Made by a program: the position numbers and the translations under genes. A DNA stretch of 64,000 nucleotides from JACPUW01 sp049115495 (GTDB taxonomy: Bacteria > Bacteroidota > Bacteroidia > CAILMK01 > JACPUW01). Under the pieces are notes generated by a model. It had not been told where the DNA came from, ran no database searches, and was given only the letters and a program-made list of their open reading frames with translations. Shown in pieces: positions 31,914 to 40,668 of this stretch (position 1 is the stretch's first letter; every line of letters begins with the position of its first letter). Location of the stretch: positions 124,001-188,000 of the forward strand of contig JAGDZV010000005.1 in assembly GCA_049115495.1 (NCBI GenBank), written 5' to 3'.

Positions 31914-32512
31914 ATGGAAAACAAGGTAGAAGAGCCAAATTTAGAGTACGGTGGGCTTTACACCTATGCCGATTATTTAAAATGGACCATTGAAGAGCGC
32001 TTTGAAATTATAAAAGGCAAGCTTTTTAAGATGAGTCCAGCACCAAAGCGGATACATTAGGAGTTTTCAGGTAAACTTTTTAATAAGATGTATAACCATC
32101 TTGAAAAACATACTTGTAATATATATGCAGCTCCTTTTGATGTGCGCCTTCCTGTAAAATCAAAAAAAAACGACAAGATCTACACGGTGGTGCAGCCCGA
32201 TATTTGTGTGATTTGCGATAAGGAAAAGCTAGATGATCTTGGCTGTATTGGCGCACCTGATTTAGTGGTTGAAATCCTAAGTAAAGGCAATAGTAAAAAA
32301 GAGCTTCAGCAAAATATGAAGTGTATGAAGAGTCCGGAGTTAAAGAATATTGGATTGTTCAGCCCGATTTTGAAAACATTTTGATCTATACTTTGATTGA
32401 TGGCGCTTATGTGCCCTCGAAATTGTTTACCCGAGGTGATATAATCTCATCCAAAGTAATTGAAGGTTTTAGTCTTAACCTTGATGAGTATTTCGCTTTG
32501 ATGGATGAATGA
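31914..32512 (+). pseudogene. Uma2-family (DUF820) putative endonuclease, inactivated
   Basis: The reading frame begins at ATG 31914 and encodes the family N-terminus (YTYADYLKWTIEERFEIIKGKLFKMSPAPKR). A TAG at 32058-32060 (codon 49) stands where the family has H-Q-E, consistent with CAG or CAA to TAG. The frame then continues with PFDVRLPVKS, VVQPDICVICDKEKLDD and APDLVVEILS, which hold the metal-binding D/E-x-K-type residues of the PD-(D/E)XK fold. Near 32311-32314 one A appears to be missing (CAGCAAAATATGAA), shifting the rest (ESGVKEYWIVQP to the stop at 32512) into another frame. Two lesions make the gene very likely dead. The family is abundant in cyanobacteria and Bacteroidota, often in many copies. 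Confidence 0.85.
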
Positions 32513-32522
32513 TTTAATCACT

Positions 32523-32542
32523 CGATGGATTAAAATCCATCG
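32523..32542. repeat. Small palindrome CGATGGAT-TAAA-ATCCATCG
   Basis: Perfect 8-bp arms with a 4-nt loop, 10 bp after the end of the Uma2 pseudogene. The loop TAAA is followed by no T-run, so terminator function is doubtful. Confidence 0.5.
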
Positions 32543-32565
32543 ATTCTGATTTTCTGATACCGTCG

Positions 32566-32587
32566 TTTCGAAGCTCCAGCTTCGAAA
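32566..32587. repeat. Small palindrome TTTCGAAGCT-CC-AGCTTCGAAA
   Basis: Perfect 10-bp arms with a 2-nt loop, between the Uma2 pseudogene and dnaG. It resembles a REP unit in size but not in sequence to the 27.5-kb palindromes. Confidence 0.5.
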
Positions 32588-32691
32588 TGAAACAAAATAA
32601 AGTCACTCCTGCGATGCTTGTAATCATGGCTATGGCCCAAAACAATCCAATCATCCAAAATCCAACATCAATAATTTCATGATCTCAAAGG

Positions 32692-32699
32692 TATCTTTG
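32692..32699 (+). promoter_or_regulatory. Putative -7 box (TATCTTTG) for dnaG
   Basis: TATCTTTG matches TAnnTTTG and ends 10 bp before the dnaG ATG. Confidence 0.45.
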
Positions 32700-32709
32700 C
32701 TCGGCTTTT

Positions 32710-34656
32710 ATGATTCCAAAGGAGATAGTAAACGATATAATTGAACGAGCCCATGTTGATGAGGTGGTGGGGGAGTTCGTCAACCTTAAAAAGCGTGGTA
32801 CCAATTATTTGGGGCTATGTCCTTTTCATCAAGAGAAAACACCATCTTTTACCGTTTCGCCAAACAAGGGTATTTACAAATGCTTCGGTTGCGGGCAAGG
32901 TGGCGACTCCGTAAAGTTCTTAATGGAGCATGAGCACTATACCTATCCTGAAGCGCTAAAATATCTAGCTAAAAAGTATGGCATTGAAGTACCTGAACAA
33001 GAGCTAACCGATGAGCAGAAAGAGACTTATAGCAAGCGCGAGAGCATTTACATAGTGCTTGATTATGCTCAGAAATTCTATCAAGAGCAACTAAAAACCA
33101 GCGATCAAGGTGAGCTTATTGCCTTGCCATATGTGAAAGAAAGGGGCATTAGCGATGAGAGCATTGAGAATTTTATGGTTGGTTATAGCCCTGGCGGATG
33201 GGATGTCTTTAGCCAAGCCGCACTTAAGGCAGGCTACAAAGAAGAGTATTTGGTTGAAGCGGGTTTATCAATAAAGCGGGATAATGGTAATTTAATTGAC
33301 AGATTTAGGGAGCGCATAATGTTTCCTATTCATTCATTATCGGGCCGAACTATTGGTTTTGGTGGACGTATAATGAAAACCGATAAGAAAGAAGCCAAGT
33401 ACATAAACAGTCCTGATAGCGAAGTTTACAACAAGAGCGAGGTGCTCTACGGCTTATTTCAAGGCAAGAAAGAAACCAAAAGCACTGATTTGTGCTACAT
33501 TGTTGAAGGTTATACCGATGTAATATCGCTTCACCAAAAAGGCGTAACCAATGTAGCGGCAAGTAGCGGAACTAGCTTAACAGAGGGTCACCTTAGATTG
33601 GTAAAGCGCTATACCAACAATATTTGTTTCTTATTTGATGGTGATGCTGCTGGTATAAAGGCATCGTTAAGGGCCATTGATCTCGCGCTTGAAGAAGGAC
33701 TTAATGTAAAAGCGCTAGCCTTGCCTGAAGGTGAGGATCCCGATTCATTTGCAAAAGCTCACAACACAGCTGAGATAAAGGCTTTTCTAGAAGACAATGC
33801 AAAGGATTTCATCATCTTTAAAACTGATCTGCTTCTACCGGAAGTCGGCGATGATCCTATCAAGAAGGCTGATGCTGTGGTACAGATCGTAAAGTCAATT
33901 GCATTAATTCCTGATACGCTGAAAAGGAGTATTTATGTACAGCAATGTGCCAAACAGTTAAGAATTGATGAAACAGTTTTGGTAACTGAGCTTAATAAGC
34001 AACTTACCAACGTACTAAAGCAAAAAGAAAAAAAGTGGAAAGAAGAAAGTGAGCGCAATGAAGCCCCTTTACCTTCTCAAGTTCCACCCGAAGAATTAGG
34101 TCAAGAGCCGCAAAGGCTTGAGAAAGAAGTTGACCTAATGGCGCATCAAGAAGAGCAGTTGGTTAAATTCATTTTACGCTTTGGGCATTTGATGTATGAT
34201 GATGAGCAGATGGAAACCGTGGCTGAGCACATTCTTGAATTCATTGAAGAGCATGATGCGCATCCAGAGAACAAATTACTGGTATTGATTTTAAAAGAGT
34301 ATGAAGACCATTTGCACCATTGGGGTGTAGCCGAGTTAAAGGATTTTCTACATCACGAAAACGAAGAAATAAGACAACTTGCAATAGAATTCTTAGAAGA
34401 AAAGTATCAGGCCAGCGAAAATTGGATTAAGAAAATAGGAATGAAAATCAGAACCGATGAAAACTACCGTACCACCATGAAAAGGGTGTTGGCAAGGTAT
34501 AAACTTTCGTTGGTGCAGCAACTCATAAAACAGGCTATGGAAGAGATAAAGGGCAATACCGAAAGCGATGATATGCTCATTGCACTAAAGGCTTATAAAT
34601 CTCTTTTAAACACCAGGAAAGAGATTGCAGATGTTTTGGGCATAGTGGTATTCTAG
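32710..34656 (+). CDS. dnaG: DNA primase
   Basis: Synthesises RNA primers for replication. 648 residues. The CHC2 zinc finger is C37, H40, C58, C61 in LCPFHQEKTPSF and YKCFGCGQGGD. The catalytic core contains the family sequence IDRFRERIMFPIHSLSGRTIGFGGR. The TOPRIM fold has the acidic residues of YIVEGYTDVISLHQKG and LFDGDAAGIKASLRA. The C-terminal helicase-binding region (~residues 440-648) is helical. No rpsU or rpoD follows, unlike the classical macromolecular synthesis operon. Confidence 0.97.
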   Translation: MIPKEIVNDIIERAHVDEVVGEFVNLKKRGTNYLGLCPFHQEKTPSFTVSPNKGIYKCFGCGQGGDSVKFLMEHEHYTYPEALKYLAKKYGIEVPEQELTDEQKETYSKRESIYIVLDYAQKFYQEQLKTSDQGELIALPYVKERGISDESIENFMVGYSPGGWDVFSQAALKAGYKEEYLVEAGLSIKRDNGNLIDRFRERIMFPIHSLSGRTIGFGGRIMKTDKKEAKYINSPDSEVYNKSEVLYGLFQGKKETKSTDLCYIVEGYTDVISLHQKGVTNVAASSGTSLTEGHLRLVKRYTNNICFLFDGDAAGIKASLRAIDLALEEGLNVKALALPEGEDPDSFAKAHNTAEIKAFLEDNAKDFIIFKTDLLLPEVGDDPIKKADAVVQIVKSIALIPDTLKRSIYVQQCAKQLRIDETVLVTELNKQLTNVLKQKEKKWKEESERNEAPLPSQVPPEELGQEPQRLEKEVDLMAHQEEQLVKFILRFGHLMYDDEQMETVAEHILEFIEEHDAHPENKLLVLILKEYEDHLHHWGVAELKDFLHHENEEIRQLAIEFLEEKYQASENWIKKIGMKIRTDENYRTTMKRVLARYKLSLVQQLIKQAMEEIKGNTESDDMLIALKAYKSLLNTRKEIADVLGIVVF

Positions 34657-34783
34657 CTTCGGCCTCGCTCAGCTGCTATACCAGCTTTAAACTTCAACAA
34701 AATTCCATTCCACACTTAGGCTAACAAGTTGACTTGTCATAATAAACTGTGCTCGTTTCCTTTGTTGCTCAAACAAACTAGTT

Positions 34784-35227
34784 ATGCTTCGTATTTCCTT
34801 ACTTTTTATTGCCATTACTGCGTTTTTTGGCTTTAAAACTGAATTTGAAAATAGACAAGATGCCCTTGATTATCTAAATAACGCTAATATTTGGATAGGT
34901 GGCATGCCTGAGTTTCGGCTTGACGAGAGCAATAGAATGCTAAATGTAATTCTAAAATCGGAACAAGGTTCAGTAGTGGCTAATATTCCATTAGACAAGA
35001 TTACAACTGAACTAAAGACTGAAAAACTAATTACTGTTGAGCTTAATTGCAAAAACGGAACATACTGTGCAACAGCTAATTCTGGAGACGAATTGGCCGA
35101 AACTGACGGCCTTACTCTTGTAATGAGCAGCACTTTTGATGACGGTACTTACCGCGATAAATACATTGAACAAGGCGCCAAAGTAGCTAATGCTATTGAT
35201 TATTTAGCATCATTCTATAAAGAATAG
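34784..35227 (+). CDS. Secreted hypothetical protein
   Basis: 147 residues with a probable signal peptide (MLRISLLFIAITAFFGFK). I do not recognise a family. The body alternates strands and helices (MLNVILKSEQGSVVANIPLDKIT, LITVELNCKNGTYCATANS) and includes two cysteines in CKNGTYC that could form a disulfide. It ends near YLASFYKE and is followed by a strong bidirectional terminator shared with the next, convergent gene. Confidence 0.65.
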   Translation: MLRISLLFIAITAFFGFKTEFENRQDALDYLNNANIWIGGMPEFRLDESNRMLNVILKSEQGSVVANIPLDKITTELKTEKLITVELNCKNGTYCATANSGDELAETDGLTLVMSSTFDDGTYRDKYIEQGAKVANAIDYLASFYKE

Positions 35228-35240
35228 AATTTAATTTTAT

Positions 35241-35277
35241 AAACAGAAAAAGCCCCATAATGGGGCTTTTTCTGTTT
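35241..35277. terminator. Bidirectional intrinsic terminator
   Basis: Perfect 17-bp arms AAACAGAAAAAGCCCCA (35241-35257) and TGGGGCTTTTTCTGTTT (35261-35277) with a TAA loop. A-rich on one side and T-rich on the other, it can stop transcription from both converging genes. Confidence 0.92.
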
Positions 35278-35295
35278 ATGCGTTAAGGTTTGTTT

Positions 35296-36546
35296 TTACT
35301 TAACGTACATTTTTTTGGTAACCACTTCGTTGCCAATAGCCATGGTTACAAGGTATAATCCAGAGTTAAACTCATTAAGATTTATAGCAACTTGGTCGCC
35401 GTTTATTCTGTGGTTTTGGGTGTATACAATCTTGCCAGTAATGTTAATTACTGAAACACTCACTTGATTGCCTTTGTTAGCATCAAGACCTTTTATAAAG
35501 AACTGACCATTTGAAGGGTTAGGATATAAAACGGTAGACTTAAGTGTTTTCTCAGAAACACTTACACCGCCCATAGCTATACTTCTGATTTTATTATTAC
35601 CGTAGTCTGCAGCGTAAATTGTACCGTTGTCTTCATTGTAAAGTAATTGATAAACGGTTTGAAAACGTGCAAAAGTATCTTTTACATCAACTGCGTTCCC
35701 ACAATCATTAGCAAATCCACTACCTGCAAAAACTGTAAAATATTTATCGCCTTCGTCCCAAGTTCTAATGGTACAACCATCTGACATTACCCAAGTATTG
35801 CCAATCTTTTCTAAATCAGTAGCGTTAAAAATACCACCAAGGTTATATGACCAACCAAAGTCAGGCTCAAGATCAATGGTAGTAACTTTTCCATCTGATA
35901 TTTTTCTAAGTGCTGTTCCATCAGCAACATAAATATCGCTTCCGTCAATGTAAAGCCCTGTAGGAGAAGTGAAAGTAGCTTTAGTTAAAGCATCGCCATT
36001 TGCACTTCCAGAAACGCCCGCTTGCCCGGCAACTATTGTAACCGAACCTGTAGCATCAATTTTTTTAATAACGTAGTTCTGTCGGTCAGCTACATAAACA
36101 TTTCCACTAGCATCCGCTTCAATATCGCTTGGATCGTTAAACCCGCCCACATCGGTTGCTTTTGTTGAAGTAATTGTAGTTAAGCTACTAATATTTAAAA
36201 ATCGAATTACATTATTGCCCGCATCACAAACTGCTAAAACCTCAACACCACCTCGCTCAATGGCCAAAATTCCTTTTGGTGAGTCAAATCTCATGCCTAC
36301 ACCTTGACCATCTACATATCCTGGGTTGTTTACACCACCTGCGGCAACCTTTCTTTTATCGTCGTTATCAAAATATGCAATATTATGCTCACCACTGTTT
36401 GATACCCATAAATTACCACGGCTATCGTAAGTCATTCCATAGGCACCTGCGCTATTTCCATAATTGGTTACTTCATAGCGTTGCGCCCAAGCAAAGCTTA
36501 TGGTTAAAACTAGAAGCAGAGTTAATAGTAAATGTTTTCTTTTCAT
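35296..36546 (-). CDS. NHL-repeat protein with T9SS type A sorting domain
   Basis: 416 residues. Signal peptide MKRKHLLLTLLLVLTISFAWAQ. Residues ~25-330 carry repeated NHL-type blades (GMTYDSRGNLWVSNSGEHNIAYFD, DIEADASGNVYVADRQNYVIKKI, YAADYGNNKIRSI), a six-bladed propeller typical of secreted binding or sensing proteins. The end is a type A domain: VLYPNPSNGQFFIKGL, then VINITGKIVYT, then GLYLVTMAIGNEVVTKKMYVK. That domain directs export across the outer membrane by the type IX system, whose Por/Gld components are not encoded here. A TACTTTTG box (36570-36577) sits upstream. Confidence 0.85.
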   Translation of the reverse strand: MKRKHLLLTLLLVLTISFAWAQRYEVTNYGNSAGAYGMTYDSRGNLWVSNSGEHNIAYFDNDDKRKVAAGGVNNPGYVDGQGVGMRFDSPKGILAIERGGVEVLAVCDAGNNVIRFLNISSLTTITSTKATDVGGFNDPSDIEADASGNVYVADRQNYVIKKIDATGSVTIVAGQAGVSGSANGDALTKATFTSPTGLYIDGSDIYVADGTALRKISDGKVTTIDLEPDFGWSYNLGGIFNATDLEKIGNTWVMSDGCTIRTWDEGDKYFTVFAGSGFANDCGNAVDVKDTFARFQTVYQLLYNEDNGTIYAADYGNNKIRSIAMGGVSVSEKTLKSTVLYPNPSNGQFFIKGLDANKGNQVSVSVINITGKIVYTQNHRINGDQVAINLNEFNSGLYLVTMAIGNEVVTKKMYVK

Positions 36547-36569
36547 TTGTCGGTTTTGTTTACGATTCT

Positions 36570-36577
36570 CAAAAGTA
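36570..36577 (-). promoter_or_regulatory. Putative -7 box (TACTTTTG) for the NHL-repeat gene
   Basis: On the minus strand TACTTTTG matches TAnnTTTG and lies 23 bp before the ATG at 36546. Confidence 0.4.
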
Positions 36578-36594
36578 TTAAATAAAGCCCTTTG

Positions 36595-37545
36595 TTAAGT
36601 TCTTGAAATCACTTCTTCAACACTTGATTCTATATCTGACATTAAATTTACCCTATTACTAGGCTTAAAATCATGACCCATAATTTGTTTATAAAGTTCA
36701 AAATATCGGTCTCTAATTATGTTTACCCTTTCATCGCTCATTGCAGGCATACTTTGCCCATCAAGGCCCTGAAAACCTTCGCTTATAAGCCACTCTCTTA
36801 CAAACTCTTTGCTTAAATGTTTCTGAGGTTTGGCGTCTTTTAGATTCTGGTCGTAATTATCAGCATAAAAGTATCTTGATGAATCAGGAGTATGCACTTC
36901 ATCAATAAGAATTATCTTGTCGTTAAACATTCCAAATTCGTACTTCGTATCTACCAAGATTAAGCCTTGCTCAGCTGCCATTTCAGTTCCACGTTTAAAC
37001 AAGGCTCTGGTAAAGTGCTCAAGTTGGGTGTAAACTTCTTCTGAAACTATACCGCGTTCAAGAATTTCAGCTCGGCTAATGTCTTCATCATGTCCTTCTT
37101 CAGCTTTTGTGGCGGGGGTAATTATTGGCTCAGGAAATGCTTGGTTTTCTTGCATACTTTCAGGCATGGGTTCTCCGCATAGCGTGCGTTTTCCCGATTT
37201 ATATTCTCTCCATGCATGACCAACGCAATAGCCGCGTATTACCATTTCTAATCTAATGGGTTCAGCTTTTACACCATAAGCCACAGCAGGATGCGGAGTT
37301 TCTACTAGCCAATTTGGAACAATATCTTTTGTTTCATTCAAAAAGTAAGCAGCAATGGTGTTTAATACCTCACCTTTATGTGGAATTGGTCTGGGTAAAA
37401 TATGATCAAAAGCTGAAATTCTATCGGTAGCCACCATTACAATGTGCCGGTTTTTTAGCTCGTAAACTTCTCTTACTTTACCGGTGTATTTGCTATTTTG
37501 GCCTGTAAACTCAAAGTTTGTTTTTTCTAAACCTATGTTGCTCAT
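36595..37545 (-). CDS. purC: Phosphoribosylaminoimidazolesuccinocarboxamide synthase
   Basis: SAICAR synthetase of purine biosynthesis, joining CAIR and aspartate with ATP. 316 residues, longer than E. coli PurC (~237) and like the larger type common in Bacteroidota. Recognised by GKVREVYEL, VATDRISAFDHILPRPIPHKG, the substrate loop VIRGYCVGHAWREY and the conserved DTKYEFGM and DEVHTPDSSRY. Its first 4 bp overlap the end of phoH, so it is translated from the same message. It is not next to other pur genes. Confidence 0.96.
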   Translation of the reverse strand: MSNIGLEKTNFEFTGQNSKYTGKVREVYELKNRHIVMVATDRISAFDHILPRPIPHKGEVLNTIAAYFLNETKDIVPNWLVETPHPAVAYGVKAEPIRLEMVIRGYCVGHAWREYKSGKRTLCGEPMPESMQENQAFPEPIITPATKAEEGHDEDISRAEILERGIVSEEVYTQLEHFTRALFKRGTEMAAEQGLILVDTKYEFGMFNDKIILIDEVHTPDSSRYFYADNYDQNLKDAKPQKHLSKEFVREWLISEGFQGLDGQSMPAMSDERVNIIRDRYFELYKQIMGHDFKPSNRVNLMSDIESSVEEVISRT

Positions 37546-38498
37546 TTCGTTTCATTTTTATCGTTGTCGTATGCAGTAATAATTCGTTTTACCAAATTGT
37601 GCCTAATTACGTCTCTGGTGTCAAAGAATATTTGCTCAATTCCGTTTACGTGTTTTAGAATTCTTAGTGCCGTTGGTAAGCCACTTCTCACTTTTGATGG
37701 CAGGTCAATTTGGGTTAAGTCTCCTGTAACAATAATCTTAGCTTCTGGTCCCATACGCGTTAAAAACATTTTCAGTTGCGCTTCGGTACAGTTTTGTGCT
37801 TCATCTAAAATTACAAAGGCATTATTCAAAGTTCTACCTCTCATAAATGCTAAAGGCGCAATTTCAATTACCCTATTTTCTACAAGCATTTTTAGTTTTT
37901 CTGGGCTTAACATATCGTCAAGCGCATCATAAAGCGGGCGCAAATAAGGATCAATCTTATCTTTAAGATCACCCGGCAAAAAGCCCAGATTTTCTCCTGC
38001 TTCAACGGCGGGTCTGGTTAATATAATTTTCTTTACCTGCTTTTGCTTTAGCGCTTTTACAGCCAAGGCCACACTAGTATAAGTTTTGCCCGTACCCGCA
38101 GGCCCAATGGCAAATACCAAATCGTTTTCAAGTACTTTTTCAACCAACTCGTGTTGGTGAATAGTTTTTGCTTTTATCTGAGCGCCTCCATCACTTCTTA
38201 CAATTACCCCACCTTTTTGTACCGCAATTTCTTTTTTCGAGTCATCTTTAGAGTTGCTCAAAATTTCGGCCACCTTTTCTGCGTTTAGTGGCGAGTGTTT
38301 AGTGAGTTTTATAATTAATAGCAGTTTTTCTTCAACTACATCAATGTCATCTTCTTCGCCTTTAATTGAAATTTCATTTCCTCGTGCTACGAATTTTACT
38401 TGAGGGAAAGCTCTTTTTAGAAGGTTCCAGTTCTCGTTGTTGGTTCCAAAAAGCTCAACAGGGTGCACTTGCTCCAGCAAGAATTTTTTTTCTATCAA
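37542..38498 (-). CDS. PhoH-family ATPase
   Basis: A 318-residue P-loop protein of the PhoH family, RNA- and ribosome-associated in bacteria studied so far. The N-terminal ~115 residues form the KH-like part; the ATPase core has GPAGTGKTYTSVALAV (Walker A), VILDEAQNCTEAQLKMFLTRMGPEAKIIVTGDLTQIDLP (Walker B, sensor I). Length fits the family. It overlaps purC by 4 bp. Role in RNA metabolism is from family knowledge. Confidence 0.92.
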   Translation of the reverse strand: MIEKKFLLEQVHPVELFGTNNENWNLLKRAFPQVKFVARGNEISIKGEEDDIDVVEEKLLLIIKLTKHSPLNAEKVAEILSNSKDDSKKEIAVQKGGVIVRSDGGAQIKAKTIHQHELVEKVLENDLVFAIGPAGTGKTYTSVALAVKALKQKQVKKIILTRPAVEAGENLGFLPGDLKDKIDPYLRPLYDALDDMLSPEKLKMLVENRVIEIAPLAFMRGRTLNNAFVILDEAQNCTEAQLKMFLTRMGPEAKIIVTGDLTQIDLPSKVRSGLPTALRILKHVNGIEQIFFDTRDVIRHNLVKRIITAYDNDKNETK

Positions 38499-38695
38499 AC
38501 CGTCATTCAGTTTACAGTTTAAAATCTAAATTTATTGGCAAAGGTCTCTAAATTCTAATCAAAATAAATGATTTTTAATGGCTTCAAATAATTGCTATGT
38601 CTTTAATATGCTTCGTTTACCAATTGGGTTTTGAAACTTGGCCCGTGCACAGCACACTTCTCACAATTTAGCAAGCATTTAGACCCAAAATCAGA

Positions 38696-38703
38696 TATTT
38701 TTG
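38696..38703 (+). promoter_or_regulatory. Putative -7 box (TATTTTTG) for the SAM hydroxide adenosyltransferase gene
   Basis: TATTTTTG matches TAnnTTTG and ends 20 bp before the ATG at 38724. Confidence 0.4.
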
Positions 38704-38723
38704 CCGCCTAAGAAAAGCACCTA

Positions 38724-39497
38724 ATGCCCGTTGTTACCCTTACCTCTGATTTGGGAACTGCCGACTACCAAATTGCGGCGGTTAAAGGTGTTTTGCTCGG
38801 TGCGCATGAGCAGCTCAATATTATTGATATTACACACTCAATAAAGCCGTTTCATTATATAGACGCGGCATATGTGCTTGAGAATTGTTTTAGAGATTTT
38901 CCTTTAGGAACTATTCATATTGTAGGGGTTGAAGGTGATTTTTTACGCAGAAAAGAATGGCTTATTGCCAAGCTTGACGACCATTACTTTTTCACCAAAA
39001 ACAATGGTTTGCTTTCTCTTATATCAAGCCAAGAGCCCCAATGGGTTTATCAACTCAACATTGAAAGTAAGCAACAGTTAAAATTTCCGATGCGGAGTTT
39101 ATTGGCTGCTGCTGCCGTAAAATTTCTAAAAGGAACAAAACCTGAAGAGCTAGGAATACCCATTGAGAAAATCATTAGGCGCCGATTAATGCAACCCTCA
39201 ATTGGCAGCAATAGTATTACCGGAGTTATTTTAAGAATAACACCATATAATAATGCAACAACAAACATTCATAGAAGAGATTTTGAATCATTTACTGGAT
39301 TAAGTAGTTGTAAGATTCACTACAACAAAATGGACTATTTTGATAAGATTCATAATTCATATCATGATTTACCAGAGGGTGTGGCCGGTTGTTTTTTTGG
39401 TTTTAATGGCTATTTAGAGTTGGGAATTCACGGAGGTAATGCTAAAAATTTATTAAGCTTTATTGAAGGTAAAAACATTAGAATTGAATTTGAGTAG
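38724..39497 (+). CDS. SAM hydroxide adenosyltransferase (DUF62 family)
   Basis: A 257-residue homologue of the fluorinase/chlorinase fold. Family members that lack halide specificity split S-adenosylmethionine with water to adenosine and methionine. The N-terminus VTLTSDLGTADYQIAAVKGVLLG and THSIKPFHYIDAAYVLEN, with IHIVGVEGDF, match the conserved nucleotide-binding segments (TDFGxxDxxVG...). The C-terminal sheet closes with FFGFNGYLELGIHGGNAKNLL. Its stop directly abuts the start of the next ORF, so the two are co-translated. The physiological role is unclear. Confidence 0.9.
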   Translation: MPVVTLTSDLGTADYQIAAVKGVLLGAHEQLNIIDITHSIKPFHYIDAAYVLENCFRDFPLGTIHIVGVEGDFLRRKEWLIAKLDDHYFFTKNNGLLSLISSQEPQWVYQLNIESKQQLKFPMRSLLAAAAVKFLKGTKPEELGIPIEKIIRRRLMQPSIGSNSITGVILRITPYNNATTNIHRRDFESFTGLSSCKIHYNKMDYFDKIHNSYHDLPEGVAGCFFGFNGYLELGIHGGNAKNLLSFIEGKNIRIEFE

Positions 39498-39794
39498 ATG
39501 ATTACAAGAGTGGTGAAAATGAAGTTTAGAGCAAATGGTGTTGAGCCGTTTCTTGACAATTTTAATACTGTGAAAACACGTATAAGAGGGTTTGAAGGAT
39601 GCGAACATTTGCAATTATGGAGAGATGTAAATGATAAGAACACCTTTTTTACTTACAGCAAATGGCAAAGTGAAGATCATTTGAATAAGTACAGAAATTC
39701 AGATTTATTTAAAGCAGTTTGGAAGTTTACAAAATCTCTTTTTGATGATAAGCCAGCCGCATGGAGCGTGCAGCAAGTTGAAATTTTAGAATAG
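39498..39794 (+). CDS. Antibiotic biosynthesis monooxygenase (ABM) domain protein
   Basis: 98 residues forming a single ABM ferredoxin-like fold: ITRVVKMKFR, RIRGFEGCEHLQLWRDVNDKNTFFTYSKWQSEDHLNKYRNSDLF. The GCEHLQLWRD-x-(n)-FTYSKWQ-x-x-x-x-L-x-x-Y pattern is characteristic. ABM proteins oxidise quinone-like or haem substrates, or sense them, without cofactor. The start follows the preceding stop with no gap. Substrate unknown. Confidence 0.85.
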   Translation: MITRVVKMKFRANGVEPFLDNFNTVKTRIRGFEGCEHLQLWRDVNDKNTFFTYSKWQSEDHLNKYRNSDLFKAVWKFTKSLFDDKPAAWSVQQVEILE

Positions 39795-39849
39795 ACTTTA
39801 AGCAAACTTAAAACAGGGCATAAAGCAATTGCATTAAATTGCAACCCAT

Positions 39850-40668
39850 ATGCAAAGAGCAATTGTAATTATAGCTTTTTACTTGGTTAGTTTTCAATTA
39901 CAAGCTACTGATTATTTTGGAAGCCGAGGCCCAATTGCACGTTCGCTGGGTGGTGCTTCGCTTACTTTAGCCAATCCTTGGTCAGCGTTTAATAATCAGG
40001 CTTCTTTGGCTCAAATTCAAAATTTTTCGGTTGGGGCGGCAGCTACGAGAGTTTACAACATAGATCAGCTTTCTATGGCCAGCATGGCAGCAGCTATTCC
40101 AATAAATTCGGCAGCTACCATTGGTGTAAGCTTTGATCACATGGGGGTTACCGATTTGTATGGTTTGCAAAAGCTAGGTGTTTCTCTAAGCCGATTTTAT
40201 GGAGATAATTTTGCGGTAGGCTTACAACTAGAGGGGCTTTACCTCAATATGTTTGACTATGGCAACCGAGCTATTTTAAATGCTCATTTAGGGTTTCTTG
40301 TATTACCCTCAGACAACCTAAAACTTGGTTTGCAAATTCAAAACCTATTTGGGCAAGTGCTTATTGAAAGCATAGACGAACGCCTGCCAGTAATTGCAAG
40401 AATTGGCGGTAGCTATGAGGTAAACGAGAAGTTTAGCTTTTTGGCAGAAACCAGTTTAAGCACCAATAGACCTTCTAAATTTCATGCAGGTGTAGTTTAC
40501 AAGCTTAACGAAAAATTGAATCTACGGGGTGGATTTTCAACCAATCAACTAGAATCAAGCTTTGGCATGGATATTAAGTTGAAGCAGGTTTGTATTCTAT
40601 TGGCTTTTAGCTATCACCAATACTTAGGCACCACGCCAGAAATGGGCATTAGCTATGCGCAAAACTAG
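39850..40668 (+). CDS. PorV/FadL-like outer-membrane barrel protein
   Basis: 272 residues with a signal peptide (MQRAIVIIAFYLVSFQLQA). The first mature part GSRGPIARSLGGASLTLANPWSAFNNQASLAQ is the 'ARS-x-GGA...NPA-x-LA' pattern of PorV, PorQ and related FadL-type barrels. The remainder has regular amphipathic strands (FAVGLQLEGLYLN, NLKLGLQIQNLFGQ, KFSFLAETSLSTN, NLRGGFSTNQ). The gene overlaps the next one by 14 bp, so the two products probably act together. Unlike a true PorV (about 390 residues) it is short, so I do not name it. Confidence 0.65.
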   Translation: MQRAIVIIAFYLVSFQLQATDYFGSRGPIARSLGGASLTLANPWSAFNNQASLAQIQNFSVGAAATRVYNIDQLSMASMAAAIPINSAATIGVSFDHMGVTDLYGLQKLGVSLSRFYGDNFAVGLQLEGLYLNMFDYGNRAILNAHLGFLVLPSDNLKLGLQIQNLFGQVLIESIDERLPVIARIGGSYEVNEKFSFLAETSLSTNRPSKFHAGVVYKLNEKLNLRGGFSTNQLESSFGMDIKLKQVCILLAFSYHQYLGTTPEMGISYAQN

